Made by a program: the position numbers and the translations under genes. From Firmicutes bacterium UBA5500 (lineage in GTDB: Bacteria > Bacillota > UBA994 > UBA5500), in the NCBI GenBank assembly GCA_002427055.1, contig DIPA01000020.1, positions 439 through 5,621 on the forward strand: a DNA stretch of 5,183 nucleotides, written 5' to 3'. Below are positions 1-4,771 of the stretch, piece by piece. The notes below the pieces were generated by a model. The model had not been told where the DNA came from, ran no database searches, and was given only the letters and a program-made list of their open reading frames with translations. The first letter of the stretch is position 1. Each line of letters begins with the position of its first letter.

Positions 1-1
1 G

Positions 2-61
2 ATTGATTCTGTGTTGCGAAAGGGGGAGCCAAGTTGGATAGCCGAAGGAGCCTTGAGCTGA
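2..61 (+). CDS. C-terminal tail of an unidentified upstream gene (partial)
   Basis: The second forward frame is open from the window edge to a TGA at 59-61 and encodes about 19 residues ending WIAEGALS. The other two forward frames close at once (TGA at 4-6) or at 39-41. The stop lies directly against the AGGAGG ribosome binding site of the next gene (61-66), the geometry expected of two consecutive genes in one operon. The fragment is too short for family assignment. An unrelated open stretch remains possible. Confidence 0.45.
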   Translation: MDSVLRKGEPSWIAEGALS

Positions 62-66
62 GGAGG
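61..66 (+). promoter_or_regulatory. Ribosome binding site of the HELAH metalloprotein gene
   Basis: A perfect AGGAGG lies 5 nt before the ATG at 72. It begins at the last base of the upstream stop codon, so the upstream and downstream reading frames are probably translationally coupled. The strength of this site supports ATG 72 as the start. Confidence 0.8.
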
Positions 67-71
67 TTGCT

Positions 72-842
72 ATGAATATTGATGAAACTATAGTTGAGAA
101 GTTCTTGAGGCAGGAAGCTGGTTTGGAGAATCACTGGATTTTCTCGCAAATCGTTCCCGGGGAAAAGGCTTTTGAGCAACCTGATTGCTCAAAACGCGAT
201 GAAGTAGAATTGTTGCTGAAGCAGATTACAAGGCTAGTTAAGGACTTTCGCCCTTTCAATTCTGATCTTTATAACGTGTTATTTCCACAATGGAGAACAA
301 TAACAGAGAATACGACAGTAATACTTTCTGTAGGTTCTCCTGCCCCTTATGATGCAATGGTGCGAATGAAAGATGGAAAAGAGTATGTCATTTTCGATTT
401 GATAAGGTTTCTAGAATACAGTAACTCCGGCTACGATATCGAGCGTATTATTCGCCAATTGCTAACCCATGAGCTGGCTCATATATGTATCCATGAAGAT
501 TACCCTCCTATTCAGTATCAGGAATATATAGAGCGCCTAAAATACACTACATTCGATGAAGGCTTTGCGCATATCCTGGCTTTTGCTGAAGATATAATGA
601 GTTTGGACTTCAGGGAACTGGTAGAAGCTCATTTTGAGGTGTCGATCAAGACATTGACTGAGGCGCTTTCAGCTGCTGACAAGAACGAACAAAAGGATTA
701 TTTAGTGTCCTGCAATGCAGGGAGCTATTGGGACAAGTTCGCTGCCATCAGCGGTAAGCTATTTCTGGCTCAAAACAAGAAACGGATAGTTGAGCTTTAC
801 AGAGCAGGCGTAAGACCGTTTTTTGATGAGCTGCTATCCTAG
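72..842 (+). CDS. Putative zinc-dependent metallopeptidase-like protein (HELAH motif)
   Basis: This is a soluble 256-residue protein with no signal peptide or membrane segment. Residues 133-137 read HELAH, preceded by the hydrophobic helix IIRQLL, which is a classic HExxH zinc-binding helix. About 26 residues later comes FDEGFAH (161-167), where Glu163 is well placed as the third zinc ligand. This arrangement is typical of gluzincin-type peptidases and of predicted Zn-protease families such as DUF2268-like proteins. The N-terminal 110 residues, including LFPQWRTITENTTVILSVG, match nothing I can name. The predicted role is a cytoplasmic peptidase, or a protein using that fold; its substrate is unknown. 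It probably belongs to an upstream operon, because a new promoter lies just after its stop and no typical U-tailed terminator separates the two. A phage- or toxin-linked protease is an alternative, but nothing here proves it. The zinc site is confident; the biological role is not. Confidence 0.75.
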   Translation: MNIDETIVEKFLRQEAGLENHWIFSQIVPGEKAFEQPDCSKRDEVELLLKQITRLVKDFRPFNSDLYNVLFPQWRTITENTTVILSVGSPAPYDAMVRMKDGKEYVIFDLIRFLEYSNSGYDIERIIRQLLTHELAHICIHEDYPPIQYQEYIERLKYTTFDEGFAHILAFAEDIMSLDFRELVEAHFEVSIKTLTEALSAADKNEQKDYLVSCNAGSYWDKFAAISGKLFLAQNKKRIVELYRAGVRPFFDELLS

Positions 843-854
843 GGCTGCCGTGCT

Positions 855-872
855 TGAAAGCAGTTGCTTTCA
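855..872. repeat. Perfect 18-bp palindrome, candidate operator
   Basis: TGAAAGCAGTTGCTTTCA is an inverted repeat with two 8-bp arms around a central GT. Its right half covers the -35 hexamer of the promoter at 864-892, the classical position for a repressor operator. No T-run follows, so it does not look like a terminator of the preceding gene, although it could form a 7-bp RNA hairpin with an AGUU loop. The cognate regulator is unknown. Confidence 0.55.
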
Positions 873-892
873 CTCAGTAGGCCGATTATAAT
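864..892 (+). promoter_or_regulatory. Sigma-A/sigma-70-type promoter of the ABC-radical SAM operon
   Basis: The -35 element TTGCTT (864-869) is separated by exactly 17 nt from a perfect -10 TATAAT (887-892). Transcription would start near 899, giving a leader of about 124 nt before the GTG start at 1023. The promoter lies 22 nt after the stop of the upstream gene, so the downstream operon has its own start. The palindrome at 855-872 overlaps the -35 element. Confidence 0.75.
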
Positions 893-901
893 AAACATGA
901 A

Positions 902-1009
902 ATGCATATTGTCGATCCTGACATATTTGGGTACGCCCCGGATGGGAAGGTGACGGATGATAACGGAGTAAATGTCCGCGCCTTTTGGCGCGGATTATTT
1001 TATATATAA
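902..1009 (+). CDS. Possible small ORF in the operon leader (35 aa), unproven
   Basis: ATG 902 opens a 35-codon frame ending TAA at 1007-1009. The peptide starts MHIVDPDIFGYAPDGK and continues with VNVRAFWRG. Its composition and codons look protein-like, and it ends just before the ribosome binding site of the next gene. Against it, there is no Shine-Dalgarno sequence, and the predicted transcription start near 899 would make it leaderless. Its coding sequence also contains the 975-994 hairpin, which explains part of the sequence without translation. It could be a leader peptide, a gene remnant or chance. An overlapping 18-codon frame (897-953, MKCILSILTYLG) is equally unsupported. Confidence 0.15.
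   Translation: MHIVDPDIFGYAPDGKVTDDNGVNVRAFWRGLFYI
975..1003 (+). terminator. GC-rich hairpin with U-rich tail, attenuator or terminator
   Basis: TCCGCGCC (975-982), a TTTT loop and GGCGCGGA (987-994) form a perfect 8-bp stem followed by an interrupted U-rich tail, TTATTTTAT. It could end read-through from the upstream metalloprotein gene, act as a conditional attenuator for the operon, or both. The tail is weaker than in a standard intrinsic terminator, so full termination is uncertain. Confidence 0.5.
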
Positions 1010-1015
1010 AGGAGG
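1008..1015 (+). promoter_or_regulatory. Ribosome binding site deciding GTG 1023 as start
   Basis: AAAGGAGG lies 7 nt before GTG 1023. The longer in-frame ATG at 972 has no ribosome binding site, and its extra 17 residues would be encoded by the terminator-like hairpin. The GTG start is therefore much preferred. Confidence 0.85.
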
Positions 1016-1022
1016 GTATTAC

Positions 1023-1286
1023 GTGGAAAGCAGGATATCGATTATAAGCATTATCATCGAGGATACCGACGTATCTGCCGAGGTAAATGAGCTGCTACAT
1101 GTTTTCGGGAAATGTATCGTGGGCAGGATGGGGATACCGTATCGTGATCGCGGTGTTTCTATTATCTGTATAGTGATGGATGCCCCGGGAGATGTGATTA
1201 GCTCGCTTTCAGGCAAGCTAGGGATGTTGAAGGGTGTTAGTGCAAAAACAATAGTTGCTAAACAGCAGCCAAAGAAAGAAGGATAG
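1023..1286 (+). CDS. TM1266-family protein (putative iron-only hydrogenase system regulator)
   Basis: The protein has 87 residues from the GTG start, a normal length for this family. It follows the TM1266 pattern throughout: RISIISIIIED near the N-terminus, VNELLHVFG (21-29), the hallmark RMGIPYR (35-41), a second strand VSIICIVMDAP (45-55), and SGKLGMLKGVSAKT (63-76). The predicted fold is a small beta-alpha-beta ferredoxin-like (ACT/NikR-C-like) domain without a separate DNA-binding domain. Family members are usually called putative regulators of the [FeFe]-hydrogenase maturation system because they co-occur with hydE, hydF and hydG; I know of no proven biochemical role. Here the gene is first in an operon with an importer and a HydE-like enzyme. 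It ends 2 nt before the binding-protein gene. It may sense a ligand or metal, or assist the radical SAM enzyme; both are inference. Confidence 0.88.
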   Translation: MESRISIISIIIEDTDVSAEVNELLHVFGKCIVGRMGIPYRDRGVSIICIVMDAPGDVISSLSGKLGMLKGVSAKTIVAKQQPKKEG

Positions 1287-1288
1287 TC

Positions 1289-2272
1289 ATGAAAAAAACG
1301 TTATCTATATTACTGATAGTTGCTCTCTCCACTTTAATGTTGGTAGGGTGTCAGACAACACCGAAGCAGCCAGCTTATGAGCCGGCTGAGATCCGTATTG
1401 GCGGGCTTAAGGGGCCGACTTCGATGGGTATGGTGCAGCTGATGGAGTCGGCTGAAGCCGGCACTGCGGCAAACGACTATACATTCACTATCTCCGGCTC
1501 TGCTGATGAAGTAACCCCTAAGCTCATTCAGGGTGATTTAGATATTGTTGCCGTGCCCGCTAACCTCGCATCGGTCCTCTACAACAACACGAACAAGGCA
1601 GTCAAACTGCTGGCTGTAAACACACTTGGTGTCATGTATATCGTGGAAAATGGTAATGAGATCGAGTCATTTGCAGATCTTAAAGGCAAAACGATCTACG
1701 CAACGGGCAAGGGCTCCACACCGGAATATGTTCTCAGGTATCTATTCTCAGAAAATGGACTTAACCCGGATACTGACGTAACTATTAGCTGGAAGGCCGA
1801 GCCGAGCGAAACGGTTGCTTTACTGGCCCAGACCCCAAATTCCGTTGCCATGCTGCCTCAGCCCTATGTTACTGTCGCGCAAACTCAGCTTGAGGGGCTA
1901 CGCATTGCCATCGATCTCACTAAGGCGTGGGATGACTTGAACAACGGCAGTACTTTAATAACCGGTGTGCTGGTTGTGAGAAGTGAGTTCGCTGATGCAC
2001 ATCCAGAACAAGTTGCTAAGTTCCTAGATGAGTACAAGGTGTCGACCGAATATGTAAATGCTAATATCCCTGAGGCTGCACAGCTGATCGAGAAATTTGG
2101 GATAGTTAAGGCCGCAGTTGCTGAAAAGGCAGTTCCTTACTGCAATATCACCTATTTAGAAGGCGCAGAAATGAAGACAGCGATGCAAGGATACCTTGAC
2201 GTGCTCTTCCAGCAAAATCCCAAAGCCGTAGGCGGGGCATTGCCTGGCGATGATTTCTATTATGCCAGATAG
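1289..2272 (+). CDS. ABC transporter substrate-binding lipoprotein (NMT1/SsuA-like)
   Basis: The protein has 327 residues. A lipoprotein signal peptide is clear: basic MKK, a hydrophobic stretch (5-18) and the lipobox LVGC with Cys21 as the lipidation site, so the mature receptor would be anchored on the outer face of the membrane. The mature part begins IRIGGLKGPTSMGMVQLME. It continues with the type II binding-protein pattern seen in NMT1/SsuA/TauA-like receptors: GDLDIVAVPANLA, then FADLKGKTIYATGKGSTPEYV in the middle lobe, then a hinge. It ends GGALPGDDFYYAR, a tail I associate with an uncharacterised anaerobe subfamily carrying the GGLKGPT start. Known relatives bind sulfonates, nitrate or pyrimidine thiamin precursors; the ligand here cannot be inferred. 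AGAAGGA lies 5-6 nt before the ATG, inside the end of the preceding gene. The gene overlaps the permease gene by 23 nt. Confidence 0.9.
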   Translation: MKKTLSILLIVALSTLMLVGCQTTPKQPAYEPAEIRIGGLKGPTSMGMVQLMESAEAGTAANDYTFTISGSADEVTPKLIQGDLDIVAVPANLASVLYNNTNKAVKLLAVNTLGVMYIVENGNEIESFADLKGKTIYATGKGSTPEYVLRYLFSENGLNPDTDVTISWKAEPSETVALLAQTPNSVAMLPQPYVTVAQTQLEGLRIAIDLTKAWDDLNNGSTLITGVLVVRSEFADAHPEQVAKFLDEYKVSTEYVNANIPEAAQLIEKFGIVKAAVAEKAVPYCNITYLEGAEMKTAMQGYLDVLFQQNPKAVGGALPGDDFYYAR

Positions 2273-3014
2273 GCATCGGCTGGAAAGAGCCGCGGCAGTA
2301 GTATTTGCGCTGGTTGTTTGGCAGATAGGCGCAATGCTACTGGGGCAGGACTTGCTGCTTGTCTCGCCCATAGCTGTAGCCAAGAGGCTATCTAGCCTCT
2401 TGGCTGAGGTAGACTTTCTTAGGGCAGTACGTTTCTCCTTTGTACGGATAGTTTCTGGTTATTTGCTGGCGCTGATAACCGGAAGTTCTCTGGCGGTCAT
2501 TGCCGGAAGATTTCACCTAGCGGAGGTTATCTTTTGGCCTTTTATGGCAGCTATTAAGTCTGTACCCGTGGCTTCGTTTATCATTCTCTGTCTGATTTGG
2601 CTTAGTTCCAGGAGTCTCTCGGTATTCATTGCGTTCCTGATGGTGCTGCCGATAGTCTATACCAACATGCTTCAGGGAATTAAGAGCACAGATAGCAAGC
2701 TGCTCGAGATGGCCGGTCTTTTTCGTGTGGGCTGGCTCAAGCGAATGAAATATATCCATCTGCCGCAACTGAAACCATATCTGTTTTCTGCTTGCATTGT
2801 ATCGATTGGATTGTCGTGGAAAGCGGGTATCGCGGCTGAAGTTATCGGCATCCCAGATGGTTCTATCGGTGAAAAGCTCTATGAGGCAAAAGTCTATTTA
2901 AGTACTAGTGACCTTTTTGCTTGGACAGTTATTATAGTTGTCGTTAGCATCGCGTTTGAAAAACTGTTCTTGCTACTTCTGCAGCGGCTGTTTGCAAGAT
3001 TGGAGAGAGCGTAG
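2250..3014 (+). CDS. ABC transporter permease (TauC/SsuC-like, BPD_transp_1)
   Basis: This integral membrane protein of 254 residues has about six hydrophobic segments (roughly 14-32, 66-86, 95-118, 123-142, 178-197 and 223-246). The family marks are KSVPVASFIIL (103-113), the cytoplasmic EAA-type loop EMAGLFRVGW then IHLPQLKPYL (153-178), which contacts the ATPase, and the TauC/SsuC-type SWKAGIAAEVIG (189-200). It should form the homodimeric pore of the importer served by the lipoprotein encoded just upstream. The start is uncertain: ATG 2250 or ATG 2262 both lie inside the end of the binding-protein gene and neither has a strong ribosome binding site. Translation probably depends on coupling to the upstream gene. 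The stop is 1 nt before the ATPase start. Confidence 0.9.
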   Translation: MISIMPDRHRLERAAAVVFALVVWQIGAMLLGQDLLLVSPIAVAKRLSSLLAEVDFLRAVRFSFVRIVSGYLLALITGSSLAVIAGRFHLAEVIFWPFMAAIKSVPVASFIILCLIWLSSRSLSVFIAFLMVLPIVYTNMLQGIKSTDSKLLEMAGLFRVGWLKRMKYIHLPQLKPYLFSACIVSIGLSWKAGIAAEVIGIPDGSIGEKLYEAKVYLSTSDLFAWTVIIVVVSIAFEKLFLLLLQRLFARLERA

Positions 3015-3015
3015 T

Positions 3016-3612
3016 ATGGATATTGTCGTCTCAGATCTTACAAAGAGCTTTGGTACTAACCGTGTACTTGACAAGTGCAATGCGACTTTCCCTGAGCATG
3101 AGACAACTTGCCTTATGGGGCCTTCCGGCTGTGGTAAAACCACCTTGCTGAATATCCTTATGGGATTAACGTGTCCCGATAGTGGTACGGTACAGGGTGT
3201 GCCTCAGCTAAAGAGTGCCGTCTTTCAGGAGGATCGGCTTTGTGAAAACTTCAATGCTGTTGCCAATGTGCGCTTGGTGTGCGATAAGAGTGTAGATGAT
3301 AGCCTGATCATCAAACATCTGGAAGACATCGGTCTTAAGGACAGCTTAAGGCAGCCCGTTAGTGAGCTTAGTGGCGGCATGAAGCGCAGGGTTGCGATAG
3401 TACGTGCAATCCTCGCTGAAAGCGATATCTTGTTTCTTGATGAGCCCTTCAAAGGTCTTGACGAGGAGACAAAGCGGGCGACCATGCAGTATGTCAGGGA
3501 TAATATCAAGGGACGAACGGTTATTCTGGTTACCCATAACATCGAGGAGGCGCGAGTGTTCGCGGCTCAGCTGGTAACTATGAAGGGAAAGGATAAGAGC
3601 AATGATAGTTGA
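3016..3612 (+). CDS. ABC transporter ATP-binding protein (compact, 198 aa)
   Basis: This is the cytoplasmic ATPase that powers the importer. All motifs are present in order: Walker A GPSGCGKTT (35-43), Q-loop FQED (Gln71), signature LSGGMKRR (118-125), Walker B ILFLDEP (138-144) with catalytic Glu143, D-loop GLD (147-149) and H-loop His174 in VTHNIEEA. It should be active. ATG 3016 is chosen because GGAGAGAG (3002-3009) precedes it and the protein then begins with a normal first strand, VVSDLTKSFG. The frame is open further upstream (TTG 2938), but that would run far into the permease gene. At 198 residues it is shorter than typical SsuB/TauB proteins (about 240-260). It lacks roughly a dozen residues between Walker A and the Q-loop and has a short C-terminus. 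It overlaps the radical SAM gene by 11 nt. Confidence 0.92.
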   Translation: MDIVVSDLTKSFGTNRVLDKCNATFPEHETTCLMGPSGCGKTTLLNILMGLTCPDSGTVQGVPQLKSAVFQEDRLCENFNAVANVRLVCDKSVDDSLIIKHLEDIGLKDSLRQPVSELSGGMKRRVAIVRAILAESDILFLDEPFKGLDEETKRATMQYVRDNIKGRTVILVTHNIEEARVFAAQLVTMKGKDKSNDS

Positions 3613-4579
3613 AACAAAGCAAGATATAGTTGACGTTCTCCAAATGCCGTATGATCGATATCTTGATATCGTAGCGCCCTATGCCAAGCGAATTCATGAA
3701 GAGAACAATCAGAACGCGCTCACCGCTACTGCCATGCTCGGCTACGATAACATATGCAAAAATCGTTGCCTTTACTGCGGGATGCGCGCAGGTAGCACTA
3801 ATATAAAACGCTATCGCATTGCTAGGGAGGACGTCGTTGCCTCGGCCAAGGCCGCTGCGGCAACCGGTTTAAGACGCATATTCCTTATCTCGGGTGAGGA
3901 TCCGAAATATGGGTTTGATAATCTTATTTATATAGTAGAAGAAATCAAGGCTCTTGGTTTCCATATAAGCCTCGCTTGCGGTGAGTTCTCCCTGGAACAG
4001 TATAATGAACTGAGGGCAGCCGGTGCGGATGAGTATGTTCTGAAGTTCGAAATGTCGCAAGCAGACATTTTCGACCGTCTGAACCCATCAACCAACTTTA
4101 AGAAACGTATGCAGAGCATTGATTGGATCAAGCAAAGTGGGATGCGCCTTGCATCCGGAAACATTATTGACTACCCGGGGCAGACAGATGAGCAAATAGC
4201 TGAGGATATACTGCTGATGAAGCAGCTTGAGATTAGCTGGGCACCGATCATACCTTATCTTCCCGCCAAAGGTACGCCGCTGGCGTCCGAGGGTGGCCCT
4301 GGGAGCCTAGAAAAAACACTGAAAGAGATTTCGCTACTGCGCATCATGATGCCCAGTGTCAATATAACCGCCCAACAGCCTGGAAAGAATCTCGCTAACG
4401 GTCTTGCCGATCCCGAGGGCAACTTGAACGCCCTTAATGTCGGAGCAAATATGCTGTTTGCGGACATGCTGCCCTTGGCGCTCGCTAGAAACTTCAGTGT
4501 GGTCGACAACCGTATTACACTTGGTTTGGAGCATATTAGAAACATGGCCGAACGTTCTGGCATGACACTGATATTCTAG
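3602..4579 (+). CDS. HydE/PylB/BioB-family radical SAM protein (HydE-like, divergent)
   Basis: The protein has 325 residues. Cys52, Cys56 and Cys59 in ICKNRCLYCGMR form the CxxxCxxC site for the SAM-binding 4Fe-4S cluster. The order of blocks follows HydE closely: LKRYR-like IKRYRI (68-73), LISGEDP (95-101), SLACGE (123-128), GADEYVLKFEMS (141-152), a YPGQT block (191-195), PYLPAKGTPLA (218-228), LLRIMMPSVNI (245-255) and NVGANMLFADMLP (279-291). Known relatives make the H-cluster dithiolate bridge (HydE), methylornithine (PylB) or biotin (BioB). It departs from canonical HydE in having LKFEM where HydE has LRHET, and no C-terminal cysteines for an accessory cluster. The sequence favours a HydE-like paralogue over HydE itself, and the substrate is unknown. 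Start ATG 3602 has AAAGGA 8 nt upstream and overlaps the ATPase gene. It is the last gene of the operon. Confidence 0.85.
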   Translation: MIVETKQDIVDVLQMPYDRYLDIVAPYAKRIHEENNQNALTATAMLGYDNICKNRCLYCGMRAGSTNIKRYRIAREDVVASAKAAAATGLRRIFLISGEDPKYGFDNLIYIVEEIKALGFHISLACGEFSLEQYNELRAAGADEYVLKFEMSQADIFDRLNPSTNFKKRMQSIDWIKQSGMRLASGNIIDYPGQTDEQIAEDILLMKQLEISWAPIIPYLPAKGTPLASEGGPGSLEKTLKEISLLRIMMPSVNITAQQPGKNLANGLADPEGNLNALNVGANMLFADMLPLALARNFSVVDNRITLGLEHIRNMAERSGMTLIF

Positions 4580-4594
4580 ATCATTGGTATGATC
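4579..4594. repeat. Short inverted repeat after the radical SAM gene
   Basis: GATCAT-TGGT-ATGATC forms a perfect 6-bp stem with a 4-nt loop starting at the last base of the stop codon. No U-run follows, so it is not a terminator by itself. It may be a minor mRNA 3' structure or chance. Confidence 0.3.
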
Positions 4595-4622
4595 TGCAGA
4601 AGAAATACAAACACCCTATAAG

Positions 4623-4658
4623 ACAGAGAGTGTTACTTTGAGCACCCTCTGTTTTTTT
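4623..4658 (+). terminator. Intrinsic terminator of the ABC-radical SAM operon
   Basis: ACAGAG-A-GTG (4623-4632) pairs with CAC-C-CTCTGT (4643-4652), with one A/C mismatch in the stem, and is followed directly by a run of seven T (4652-4658). This is a standard Rho-independent terminator 44 nt after the radical SAM stop codon. It separates the operon from the next gene. Confidence 0.88.
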
Positions 4659-4697
4659 ATGCTTAAATTTTCGTAGAAGACATGTGTGTATAAGAAA

Positions 4698-4736
4698 TTG
4701 TAATATGTTGATTTAGATTTTTAAATACACTAGACT
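4698..4736 (+). promoter_or_regulatory. Candidate promoter of the DUF4213/DUF364 gene
   Basis: Two weak sigma-A-like candidates sit in this AT-rich stretch. TTGATT (4708-4713) with TAGACT (4731-4736) and TTGTAA (4698-4703) with TTAAAT (4721-4726) both have 17-nt spacing and match the consensus at 4 of 6 positions in each box. A start after the terminator at 4658 is needed for the downstream gene, but which pair is used cannot be decided from sequence. Confidence 0.45.
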
Positions 4737-4771
4737 ATACAAGGACCAAATTAGCAAAAGAGGTGAGACAG

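Larger units (their letters stand above)
899..1022 (+). promoter_or_regulatory. Structured 5' leader, candidate transcription attenuator
   Basis: The predicted leader contains a small hairpin (906-913 with 920-926, one bulge), a GGG-UACG-CCC hairpin (929-938) and the GC-rich hairpin 975-994. The segment GGUG-A-CGGA (949-957) can pair with UCCGCGCC (975-982) with one bulged A. UCCGCGCC is also the left arm of the 975-994 hairpin, so the two structures exclude each other as in an antiterminator/terminator switch. I compared it from memory with the TPP, FMN, SAM, cobalamin, ZTP, THF, fluoride, c-di-GMP, preQ1, glycine and Moco riboswitch consensuses and saw no match. The alternative pairing is read directly from the sequence; a regulatory role is inferred. 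Confidence 0.4.

Noticed and set aside
972..1022. ATG 972 as start of the TM1266-family gene
   Set aside because: It has no ribosome binding site and the extra 17 residues would be encoded by the hairpin and its U-rich tail. GTG 1023 has an ideal AAAGGAGG and gives the normal family length.
899..1022. Known riboswitch class in the leader
   Set aside because: None of the consensus cores I could recall (for example TPP, SAM, FMN, cobalamin, ZTP, THF, fluoride, c-di-GMP, Moco) is present, so only a generic attenuator-like structure is reported.
2938..3015. TTG 2938 as start of the ATPase gene
   Set aside because: It would overlap the permease gene by 77 nt and add a non-homologous N-terminus. 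ATG 3016 with GGAGAGAG upstream gives a canonical ABC N-terminal strand.
3225..3542. Reverse-strand open frames within the ATPase and radical SAM genes
   Set aside because: They lie wholly opposite genes with clear conserved motifs, have no recognisable protein features, and are explained as antisense shadows.
3602..4579. Calling the radical SAM gene hydE, pylB or bioB
   Set aside because: It shares blocks with HydE but differs in the LRHET motif, lacks accessory-cluster cysteines and lacks a hydFG or pyl context. BioB-specific motifs are not evident, so no symbol is given.
4686..4730. GTGTAT and ATACAC as an operator upstream of the DUF4213/DUF364 gene
   Set aside because: These are only 6-bp arms separated by 33 nt in AT-rich sequence, so chance is a sufficient explanation.
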